This document shows positions 56,923-64,000 of a stretch of DNA of 64,000 nt, one piece after another. The DNA lies in the NCBI RefSeq assembly GCF_018918005.1, contig NZ_JAHLPR010000024.1, forward strand, positions 29,808-93,807. Reading direction: 5' to 3'. Source of the DNA: Paenibacillus sp. MSJ-34 (GTDB lineage: Bacteria > Bacillota > Bacilli > Paenibacillales > Paenibacillaceae). The position numbers and the translations under genes are program-made. The notes beneath the pieces were generated by a model, which saw only the letters and a list, made by a program, of their open reading frames with translations, made no database searches and was not told where the DNA came from. How positions within the stretch are numbered: position 1 is the stretch's first letter; each line of letters opens with the position of its first letter.

Positions 56923-57708
56923 TTATTTGCTTTTATTTGAGACAAACCAATACATCATTCCCATAAACAAAGCGCCGCCGACAATATTGCCGAGCGTTGC
57001 CGGTATCATATTGTGAAACCAGCCGGCAATCGATACCGTCTCCGGATGCGTCGGCAGCATAACCGCCAGGCTGAGCACCGTCATATTGGCGACACTATGC
57101 TCGTAACCGGATGAGATAAAGGCGTACAAGCACCACCAGATCAGAATGAGCTTTGCCGTATCTTCCTTCGCCCTGCTCGCGGTCCAGATGGATAAGCAGA
57201 CAAGCCAATTACATAAAATGCCGCGGCAAAATATTTCCAATGCGCTTAAATTCATTTTTTTCGAGGCGACCGTAAATAATAGATGATCCGGAGGAATGTC
57301 TTTAAATATGCCTCCTCCAACGACTAAAGCGCACAGGATGAGCGCTCCGACCAAATTGCCGAGCCATACGGTCCCCCAATTTTTCAACAAATCTCCGACG
57401 GACGTTCTTCGCTCCAACGTACTGATCGCGAAATACATATTCGCTCCGGTAAACAATTCCGCTCCGGCGAATATGACGAGCGTCAGCGCAATGCCGAACG
57501 ATACCCCCATCACCAAATTGTAGGCGGGCGAATGTTCCGCGAAGAACGGCGCTCCGACGATATTGATCAATACGATCCCGATGCCGACATACGCTCCGGC
57601 CAGCCATGAGGACATGAAATACCGCAGCCAGCTTTGCCGCATCGCTTCTTTCTTGGATAAAGCGGTATGAACCATAGACTCTACGCTCGTTTTGTACATC
57701 TGGCCCAC
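56923..57708 (-). CDS. nirC: Formate/nitrite transporter family protein (NirC-like)
   Basis: A 261-residue FNT channel with six helices. Conserved AGAELFTGANMYF and GNLVGAL blocks, central SGYEHSVANM with the gating His. The place directly after nirB and nirD points to nitrite as the substrate. A formate role is possible because of the pfl genes. The last gene of nirBDC. Confidence 0.88.
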   Translation of the reverse strand: MGQMYKTSVESMVHTALSKKEAMRQSWLRYFMSSWLAGAYVGIGIVLINIVGAPFFAEHSPAYNLVMGVSFGIALTLVIFAGAELFTGANMYFAISTLERRTSVGDLLKNWGTVWLGNLVGALILCALVVGGGIFKDIPPDHLLFTVASKKMNLSALEIFCRGILCNWLVCLSIWTASRAKEDTAKLILIWWCLYAFISSGYEHSVANMTVLSLAVMLPTHPETVSIAGWFHNMIPATLGNIVGGALFMGMMYWFVSNKSK

Positions 57709-57749
57709 TCCTCTCCTTGCAGTCTCAGGCAGTCATCCGCATCCGCTTC

Positions 57750-58121
57750 TCATTCCCGGAATGAAGGAGTCATTCCGATTTGAACCTCTCCGCCATCGGT
57801 AACGCGCACGCGAAAGGTTTGCACGCTCCCTGTGTCCGGCGCCTGCACTAACCCGTCCGCCATATCGATTTTCCAATCGTGCAGCGGTTCGTACAAATAT
57901 CGGCCCGAAACGATTCCTTCCGCAAGGGGCCCGCCTTTCGGATGAGGGCTCTTGTTCTCCAAGGCGAACACATCGCCTTCTTCCGAACGGAATACCGCGA
58001 TCTCCTTCCCCCGAAGATGAACGACCCGCCCGATTCGGACGATAAATTCGTTTATGTTTCCAACGGTGTAATACGTCAGCTTCTTATCGCTTGAAGATTG
58101 ATGCGCTTGTACCGATTTCAT
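57750..58121 (-). CDS. nirD: Nitrite reductase small subunit NirD
   Basis: A 123-residue Rieske-fold protein. The segment ENKSPHPKGGPLAEGIVSGRYLYEPLHDWKID has the fold's His residues, but the cluster cysteines are replaced (Ser, Glu), as is usual in NirD. ATG at 58121 with AAGGAGG 8 bases upstream is clearly the start. 16 bp after nirB. Non-catalytic partner of the siroheme subunit. Confidence 0.9.
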   Translation of the reverse strand: MKSVQAHQSSSDKKLTYYTVGNINEFIVRIGRVVHLRGKEIAVFRSEEGDVFALENKSPHPKGGPLAEGIVSGRYLYEPLHDWKIDMADGLVQAPDTGSVQTFRVRVTDGGEVQIGMTPSFRE

Positions 58122-58137
58122 CGCATTCCCCTCCTTT

Positions 58138-60564
58138 TTACGCTTGAATATCCTCATACAACGCGCTGCGGACAGACGCATCGTTCAACACTTTGCGCCA
58201 CGGATCTTCCGTTTGCTGCAATGCCAACTCCATCCGTTCGACGAGGGCGCGACGCGATTCCATATTGTCAACCGCCGCATTCTTGACCGCATCCAAACCG
58301 ATTCGTTCCACCCACTCCGACGTCCGTTCCAAATATGTGCCGGTTTCACGATAAAACTGCATCACGGCGGCGGTAATTTCGATTAACTCCTCATCCGTCT
58401 TAACCTTCGTCAGCAGATCGGCCAGACGCGGCTTAATTCCGCCGTTGCCGCCGACATATATTTCCCAGCCGCCTTCGTTGCCCACAATTCCGATATCTTT
58501 CGTACAAGATTCCGCACAGTTGCGCGGGCAGCCGTTGACGGCCATTTTGAATTTCGCCGGGAAGTCGAGCCGTTCGAATTTGCGTTCGAGCAGCGCGCCC
58601 ATGCCCATGGAGTCTTGCGTGCCGAAACGGCAGAATGAAGAACCGACGCATGTTTTGACAGTACGGAGCGATTTGGCGTACGCATAGCCGGACGGCATGT
58701 CAAGCTCCTCCCATACTTTCGGCAAATCCTGTTTCTTGACGCCGATTAAGTCAAGCCGTTGTCCGCCCGTCATTTTGACGACCTTGACATCGTATTTCAC
58801 GGCCACCTCGGCGATTTTTTTCAATTCCTCCGGCGTCGTAACGCCGCCGTACATGCGCGGCACAACGGTATAGGTACCGTCCTTTTGGATGTTGGCGTTC
58901 ATCCGTTCGTTGACGAAACGGGACGATTTGTCATCTTCATATTGGACAGGGCGGATCATGCCTAAATAGTAATTCAGCGCGGGACGGCATTTCGAACAGC
59001 CCTCCAAATTGCGCCAACCGAGCACATGCATCGTTTCTTTAATCGTTCCGAGTCCCTTCTCGCGAATCGCCGCCACAATCTCGTCACGGCTAAGCGCCGT
59101 ACAACCGCAAATGCCCTGCTTGCTCGCAACGGCATCGTATCGCTCGCCTAATTCCAGCTGCAATAGTTGTTCAACCAACGGTTTGCATCCGCCGCAAGAA
59201 CGCGTCGCCCCCGTTTGGGCTTTAATTTCGTCGACCGTCGTCAAACCTTGCTCTCTTATAGCGTCGACGATCGCTTTCTTGTTCACTCCGTTGCAGCCGC
59301 ATATGATTTCGTCGTCGGCCATCTCGGCGGCCGCGTTGCTCTTTTCCGCACCTCCGCAGCAGCCTGTTCCCATGATGGAAGCATACATCTCTTTCGTCAT
59401 TTCTTTGCCCGTTTTAATCCACTGCTGCAGGCGGGACGATTCGGATACGTCCCCGAACAGCACGGCGCCTACGACGCGGTTGCCGCGCAGCAATATTTTT
59501 TTGTACGTATTGTTCCAATCGTCCTGCGTTCGAATCACTTGCAGATCCGGCCTGTTCTCGAATTCCCCGGTTGAGAAAACGTCGACGCCGGAAATTTTCA
59601 ATTTCGTCGACAGCACCGACCCTTCGTACGGCTTCGTCTCCACACCGCATATATGTTTGGCAAGCACCATGCCCTGCTCGAACAACGGCGCGACCAAACC
59701 GTAACTGACGCCGCGATGCTCGCAGCATTCTCCGACCGCATATACGTCCGGAGCGGACGTTTGCATGAAATCGTTGACGATAATCCCCCGATTGAAGTTG
59801 ATTCCGCTTGTTTTGGCCAGTTCGGCATTCGGACGAATGCCTACCGACATGACGACGAAATCCGTCTCGAGTTCCGTGCCGTCGTCAAACCGCAATCCGC
59901 TTACTCTTTGCTCCCCCGCTATTTCCACCGTTCGCTTGCCCATTGCGAATTTCAAGCCTTGCCGTTCCAATTCGCGCTTCAACATGGCCGCCGCCTCGTC
60001 ATCCAACTGGCGTTCCATCAATCTGTCTTCCAGATGAACGACGGTTACGTCCATGCCTAGCCCGAGCAAACCTTTGGCGGCCTCCAAGCCAAGCAATCCG
60101 CCGCCGATTACCGCCGCTTTCTTGAATGTGCGCGCGGCTTCGATCATCCGGCTGCAGTCTGCAATGTCTCGGAACGAGACGATTCCCTCCTTATCGATTC
60201 CGGGAATAGGAAGCATGACCGGATTCGAACCTGTTGCGATAATACATTTATCGTATGCGACCGAGACGCCCTTGTCCGTGTGCACCGTTTTGTTTGCCGT
60301 ATCGATATGAGTCACGGTTGTTCCGGTATGAAGCGTAATATTATTTTCCCTATACCAATTCCAGTCGTTTAAAATAATATCGGAAATCGATTTGCTTCCC
60401 TCAAGTACATAGGACAGCATAATCCGGTTATAGTTCGGATGCGGCTCACTGCCGAATACGGTAATATCGAACGATGAAGACAGCTTCATTACTTGCTCCA
60501 GCGCACTGACGCCCGCCATTCCGTTTCCGATCAATACAAGCTTCTCGCGCTCTTGGCTTCGCAT
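58138..60564 (-). CDS. nirB: NADH-dependent nitrite reductase large subunit NirB
   Basis: An 808-residue enzyme that reduces nitrite to ammonia. FAD/NADH part first (GNGMAGVSALEQ, GGGLLGLEAAKGL), then two BFD-like [2Fe-2S] domains (CGCNGVNKK...CGGCKP and CGCTALSR...CSKCRP), then the sulfite/nitrite reductase domain with CVGSSFC and GCPRNC that hold the 4Fe-4S cluster and siroheme. ATG at 60564 follows GGGGAGGT by 7 bases. Fnr-type control suggests respiratory ammonification rather than only assimilation. Confidence 0.95.
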   Translation of the reverse strand: MRSQEREKLVLIGNGMAGVSALEQVMKLSSSFDITVFGSEPHPNYNRIMLSYVLEGSKSISDIILNDWNWYRENNITLHTGTTVTHIDTANKTVHTDKGVSVAYDKCIIATGSNPVMLPIPGIDKEGIVSFRDIADCSRMIEAARTFKKAAVIGGGLLGLEAAKGLLGLGMDVTVVHLEDRLMERQLDDEAAAMLKRELERQGLKFAMGKRTVEIAGEQRVSGLRFDDGTELETDFVVMSVGIRPNAELAKTSGINFNRGIIVNDFMQTSAPDVYAVGECCEHRGVSYGLVAPLFEQGMVLAKHICGVETKPYEGSVLSTKLKISGVDVFSTGEFENRPDLQVIRTQDDWNNTYKKILLRGNRVVGAVLFGDVSESSRLQQWIKTGKEMTKEMYASIMGTGCCGGAEKSNAAAEMADDEIICGCNGVNKKAIVDAIREQGLTTVDEIKAQTGATRSCGGCKPLVEQLLQLELGERYDAVASKQGICGCTALSRDEIVAAIREKGLGTIKETMHVLGWRNLEGCSKCRPALNYYLGMIRPVQYEDDKSSRFVNERMNANIQKDGTYTVVPRMYGGVTTPEELKKIAEVAVKYDVKVVKMTGGQRLDLIGVKKQDLPKVWEELDMPSGYAYAKSLRTVKTCVGSSFCRFGTQDSMGMGALLERKFERLDFPAKFKMAVNGCPRNCAESCTKDIGIVGNEGGWEIYVGGNGGIKPRLADLLTKVKTDEELIEITAAVMQFYRETGTYLERTSEWVERIGLDAVKNAAVDNMESRRALVERMELALQQTEDPWRKVLNDASVRSALYEDIQA

Positions 60565-60597
60565 ATCGAATACCTCCCCTGTGTACGAAGTAATTCG

Positions 60598-60640
60598 AGT
60601 ATACATTCAACGGTTTTCGAACGATGTGATAAATTTCACA
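60598..60640 (-). promoter_or_regulatory. Fnr-dependent promoter of nirBDC
   Basis: Perfect TGTGATAAATTTCACA (60625-60640), 21 bases, then TATACT (60603-60598) on the minus strand. The site centre is 41.5 bases from the predicted start; the same geometry as at pflB. Confidence 0.88.
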
Positions 60641-60670
60641 GCGCAGAACGCCAAGTTTGAACGATAATGC

Positions 60671-60716
60671 AAAGACCGGATCCATCGCGCGCTCGTCGCG
60701 CTTTAGATCCGGTCTT
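60671..60716 (-). terminator. Hairpin terminator after the lipoprotein gene
   Basis: AAGACCGGATC pairs with GATCCGGTCTT around a second GCGCG hairpin. The U-tract is weak (TTTGCATT). Confidence 0.6.
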
Positions 60717-60767
60717 CGCCGTATGTATGCCGCTATTCCATTGTAATTATGTATGCAAATCGAATTT

Positions 60768-61214
60768 TTATTTGATAAGGTTGGAGGACGGGTCGACTTC
60801 CGTCGTTTTCACGAAAATTTCAACCCGGTCATTTTCATTCAGCATATGATTTAACGGTTCTGCGGATACTTCCTTATCATTCACTTTAATCCCCCACTCC
60901 ATCGTCGGATCGAGGGCAACATCGTTGACGGACACGATCGATTCGCCGTCTTCGGAAACCTTGACGATCCCGCTTCCTTCCAGAATATCGCGTACTTTAA
61001 TGCCTTCCTTAAAGTCGGCGATGATCGTATTCGTCAAGTTTGGCACAATTTTCCCGCCGTTGATTTCGAGCGTCGTCGTCGGCACTTTCTCCGTTTTCAA
61101 TTCGGACTCCATTCGAGGTGCTTCCGTCTGAAGCGCTTCCTTCGGCGAGCACGCGCTTCCGGTAATCAGCAATAGCGCCGTGCCAGCTCCGAATATGAGC
61201 TTCGTCAACTTCAT
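60768..61214 (-). CDS. Small lipoprotein with DUF4430-like fold
   Basis: A 148-residue protein. Signal with lipobox-like TGSAC at about 18-22, then a Glu/Lys linker. The C-terminal part (IIADFKEGIKVRDILEGSG, MEWGIKVNDKEVS, LNENDRVEIFVKT) fits the DUF4430/transcobalamin-like ubiquitin-type domain. Role unknown; its neighbours give no clear hint. Confidence 0.65.
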   Translation of the reverse strand: MKLTKLIFGAGTALLLITGSACSPKEALQTEAPRMESELKTEKVPTTTLEINGGKIVPNLTNTIIADFKEGIKVRDILEGSGIVKVSEDGESIVSVNDVALDPTMEWGIKVNDKEVSAEPLNHMLNENDRVEIFVKTTEVDPSSNLIK

Positions 61215-61346
61215 AACTACACTCGCTTTCTAGTTGTAATCGTACTTAATAGATTCATTATGCAACAAGATAAGCGCGAAAAAGTTTCAAAGAGATGACA
61301 ATTTCGTTGGAAACAAGCGAATGCGCGTGCAGATCCGCTCCGGCGA

Positions 61347-63569
61347 TTAGCGCAATTTCGCTTTTTGCAGCCTTAGCGCATTGACGATGACGGACAGCGA
61401 ACTAAGCGCCATCGCCGCCCCCGCAACCCACGGGGCAAGCAAGCCGGCGGCGGCAATCGGAATTCCGATCGCATGATACGCCAGCGCCAGGAACAAATTC
61501 TGTTTCATATTGTTCATCGTTTTATGGCTTAAGTGGATCGCGTCGGGAATGCTGTTCAAATCTCCCCGAAGCAGCGCGACATCCGCGGCTTCCATCGCAA
61601 TCTCGGATCCGTTGCCGATCGCGATGCCAATATCGGCCGCGGCCAATGCCGAAGCGTCTTTGATGCCGTCTCCGATCATCGCCACTTGATGGCCTTGTAC
61701 CTGCAGCTTGCGTACCGCTTCCGCCCTGTCTTGCGGCAGAATTTCCGCAAGCACGTGCACGATTCCGGCCTGATTGGCGATCGTTCGGGCCGTGCCGCGG
61801 CTGTCGCCGGTCAGCATAATGACTTCGATGCCCATCTGTTTCAGGCGCAGAATGGCGGCAGAGGCCGTTTCTTTCAGCGCATCGGATACGGCGGCGATCC
61901 CTGCGTATTTCCGGTCGACGGCAATGAGCATCGCCGTTCTCCCTTGCGCTTCCATACGCCCAAGTTCCCGTTCCGCTCCCGAAATATCGATTCGATGCTC
62001 ATGCATCAACCGCCGATTGCCGACCAGCACTTGACGGCCTTCCACGTCGGCTGCGACGCCGAGTCCGGCTTGCGCTTCAAAGTGCCGCACGCAATCCTGG
62101 CTTCCCGCAAGATCGATATCCGCGCGCTGCGCGATTCCGTGAAAGATCGCCTTCCCGAGCGGATGGTCGGATTGCTTCTCCGCGAGCGCCGCTAAGCGCA
62201 GCACCGTCTGTTCGTCCCAATCGCCGGGAATGACGACCGTTTCCCGCAGCAGCGGCTTTCCTTGCGTAATCGTGCCTGTCTTATCGAAGACGATGATGTC
62301 CACTTCATGCGTAGTTTCCAGAAACTGGGCGCCTTTAAACAAAATGCCGAGCGCCGCGGCGCGGCCCGAACCGGTCATCACCGAAATCGGGGTCGCGAGG
62401 CCAAGCGCGCACGGACAAGCGATGACCAGCACCGCTATGCCGGCCTCCAGCGCCGCCGCGAAATTGCCCGATTGAACAAACATATACCAAATGATCGAAG
62501 TCACGACCGCAAACGTGACGACGATCGGAACGAAGACGCCGGCCACGGCGTCGGCCACCCGTTGAATCGGGAGCGGTTTCGCGCTTTGCGCTTGGGCAAC
62601 CGCTCTTACGATTTGCGACAGGGCCGTATGTTTCCCGATTCGCGCGGCCCGCACGAGCAAACGGCCCGATTCGTTCATCGTGGCGCCGAACACGGTGTCG
62701 CCAGGTTGTTTCATCACAGGCGCGCTGTTGCCTGTCAGCATGGATTCGTCAACGTCGGAAGCGCCTTCAACGACTTCGCCGTCGGCCGGAATCGGCGCGC
62801 CGGGTCTGACCAGCAATAGATCTCCGACCGCGACATCGGCCGCCGGCACTTCCGTTTCCTCGCCGTCCTTGACAAGGATTGCCGTCTTCGGCTGCAATTC
62901 GACGAGCGATTTGAGTTCCGCCGACGTTCTCCCTTTCGCTACCGCTTCGAGCAGTTTCCCGAATACGACCAGCGTAATCAAGATCGCGCTGGTTTCGTAA
63001 TAAATGCCCGGCATTTGGTGAAATTGTCCGACCCAGCGCAGCGTCGCCGCCAAGCTGAACATATAAGCCGATGTCGTTCCAAGCGCGACGAGAACGTCCA
63101 AATTGGCGCTCCCGCCCTTTAACGCCCGATATGCGCCAACATAAAACGGTTTGCCGATCCAGAACTGCACCGGCGTGGCCAGCGCGAACTGAACCCACGG
63201 ATGTTTCAGAAATTCCGGCACGTATATCCAGGACAGCCATGAGAAATGGCTTGCCATCACCCACAACAGGGGAAAAGAAAGCAGGGCCGAGACGATCAAC
63301 CGTTTCTGTTGGAACCGGATTTCCATTTGCCGCTCCGTTTCGCCGGAGTTCGCTTCTTCTTCGACAATCGCCTCGTATCCGAGCTCTTCCACCTTCTCGA
63401 TAATATCGAATACCGACAATTCGGCCGGATCGTATTCGACGCGCGCCGATTCGAGCATCGCATTTACATTCGTTTGTTGTACGCCCGGAAGATCGTTCAA
63501 GCCTCGTTCGATCGCGGCGGAGCATGCCGCGCAAGTCATGCCTCGGATGCGAAAGTCTTTCGTCTCCAT
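61347..63569 (-). CDS. copA: CopA-type copper P1B-ATPase with altered motifs
   Basis: A 740-residue pump with one N-terminal metal-binding domain (GMTCAAC, about 10-16; Bacillus CopA usually has two), eight helices, the CPC motif in VIACPCALGLATP and phosphorylation site DKTGTIT. Unusual residues: TGNS in place of TGES, GDGIKDASAL in place of GDGINDAPAL, and YH in place of YN in helix 7. The HP motif (SDHPLG) is normal. It is a copper-family member by motif, but its transport cycle may be impaired or changed. Confidence 0.85.
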   Translation of the reverse strand: METKDFRIRGMTCAACSAAIERGLNDLPGVQQTNVNAMLESARVEYDPAELSVFDIIEKVEELGYEAIVEEEANSGETERQMEIRFQQKRLIVSALLSFPLLWVMASHFSWLSWIYVPEFLKHPWVQFALATPVQFWIGKPFYVGAYRALKGGSANLDVLVALGTTSAYMFSLAATLRWVGQFHQMPGIYYETSAILITLVVFGKLLEAVAKGRTSAELKSLVELQPKTAILVKDGEETEVPAADVAVGDLLLVRPGAPIPADGEVVEGASDVDESMLTGNSAPVMKQPGDTVFGATMNESGRLLVRAARIGKHTALSQIVRAVAQAQSAKPLPIQRVADAVAGVFVPIVVTFAVVTSIIWYMFVQSGNFAAALEAGIAVLVIACPCALGLATPISVMTGSGRAAALGILFKGAQFLETTHEVDIIVFDKTGTITQGKPLLRETVVIPGDWDEQTVLRLAALAEKQSDHPLGKAIFHGIAQRADIDLAGSQDCVRHFEAQAGLGVAADVEGRQVLVGNRRLMHEHRIDISGAERELGRMEAQGRTAMLIAVDRKYAGIAAVSDALKETASAAILRLKQMGIEVIMLTGDSRGTARTIANQAGIVHVLAEILPQDRAEAVRKLQVQGHQVAMIGDGIKDASALAAADIGIAIGNGSEIAMEAADVALLRGDLNSIPDAIHLSHKTMNNMKQNLFLALAYHAIGIPIAAAGLLAPWVAGAAMALSSLSVIVNALRLQKAKLR

Positions 63570-63710
63570 CGCTATCGACCTGCCGATATACTGCCTGTGG
63601 TTTGATTTCTTTGGGCTTGGTTGCTTGTTGTTTGCATGACCGTCAACTCCTTATAACTTCAATGACCGCTCTTGCCGAAAGACGAGCCTTCGAATCTAAT
63701 TTTACTTTCT

Positions 63711-63739
63711 ATCATAATCATACCCCTGTCCTATGGCAA
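63711..63739 (-). promoter_or_regulatory. Probable copA promoter
   Basis: TTGCCA (63739-63734), 17 bases, TATGAT (63716-63711). The spacer TAGGACAGGGGTATGAT is G-rich, which recalls CsoR-controlled copper promoters, but the pseudo-palindrome of a CsoR site is not complete. Confidence 0.45.
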
Positions 63740-63832
63740 TATCAAACGCAAGCGAGAGGAACGGATGGAAGGCGCAAGATCGGGCTGGATCGCAAGTTGC
63801 CTTCGCGTTATAATACAAGGCAAGAGACGAAG

Positions 63833-63878
63833 AACGTCCCGATCCATTTCCGTTATGAATGGAACCGGGACGTTTTTA
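63833..63878 (+). terminator. Strong terminator near the window end
   Basis: AACGTCCC (63833-63840) and GGGACGTT (63867-63874) with an inner CCATT/AATGG helix, then TTTATTTA. A TATAAT lies at 63809-63814, just upstream, so a short transcript is possible. No gene is visible for it to close. Confidence 0.7.
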
Positions 63879-64000
63879 TTTATAGGATCTCGGAATAAAC
63901 CGGGCGATTGAGGCTCAATTTGGGGTGCTTGAGTTAAAATTATCGATGTAAACGTGTTTTTGAAAGCAATTTTCAAAAATGCGTATGCTAAAGAACCCGA

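Larger units (their letters stand above)
63570..64000. other. Intergenic region upstream of copA to the window end
   Basis: No credible gene in about 430 bp. It holds the probable copA promoter and a strong plus-strand terminator, listed separately, and a small TTTTGAAAGCAATTTTCAAAA hairpin-like repeat near 63950. Confidence 0.4.

Noticed and set aside
63719..63735. CsoR operator in the copA promoter
   Set aside because: CATA/TATG ends and a C-tract are present, but the matching G-tract of a CsoR pseudo-palindrome is missing, so I list only the promoter.

Overview
The window looks like chromosomal DNA from a spore-forming, facultatively anaerobic Bacillales bacterium of the Paenibacillus/Cohnella type. 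The evidence is a complete spoIIIA operon, spore photoproduct lyase, the Bacillus yqh gene order (yqhO-P-Q-R-aroQ-yqhT-efp ... yqhV-spoIIIAA), a methionine T-box, AGGAGG-type ribosome sites with frequent TTG/GTG starts, and a large YesM/YesN-linked sugar ABC locus. No rRNA, tRNA or CRISPR array was seen. Most of the window has moderate-to-high GC. An AT-rich island lies at about 45.7-49.4 kb.

Layout. 1-4.7 kb: folD (partial), nusB, DUF2273, amaP, an Asp23-family gene, accC and accB, all minus strand. 4.8-10.5 kb: spoIIIAA to spoIIIAH behind a sigma-E-like promoter. 10.5-13.2 kb: yqhV, then on the plus strand two sulfolactate genes behind an exact sigma-K consensus, and a DUF441 membrane protein. 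13.2-22.6 kb: aspartokinase with an internal start, efp, peptidase, aroQ, yqhR/Q/P, patatin, a GHL10 secreted protein with a structured leader, and mntR. 22.7-30.5 kb: splB, ccdA, a Zur-controlled zinc ABC operon, metG with its T-box, yidD and zur. 30.5-41.2 kb: a stalk-domain protein, then a sugar uptake locus (binding protein, two permeases, histidine kinase, AraC-type regulator, GH3 hexosaminidase).

41.3-45.8 kb: an apparently unrecognised peptide cassette. It holds a LytTR regulator, a 53-residue ORF, a MauE-like protein, a thioredoxin-like protein, a 32-residue four-cysteine peptide with a strong ribosome site, an attenuating terminator and an ABC exporter without a peptidase domain. I regard this as the best candidate for a new system: a disulfide-bonded exported peptide under LytTR control. 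45.8-49.4 kb: AT-rich island with an ECF sigma factor whose anti-sigma gene is broken, gene fragments, a secreted protein and an IS256-like transposase remnant.

49.4-60.7 kb: an anaerobic block (pflA, pflB, adhE, fnr, nirC, nirD, nirB). Palindromes of the Fnr type stand at class II activator spacing before pflB, adhE and nirB, so Fnr, encoded here, probably controls the whole block (mixed-acid fermentation and nitrite ammonification). 60.7-64 kb: a small lipoprotein and a copper-type P-ATPase with several altered catalytic motifs.
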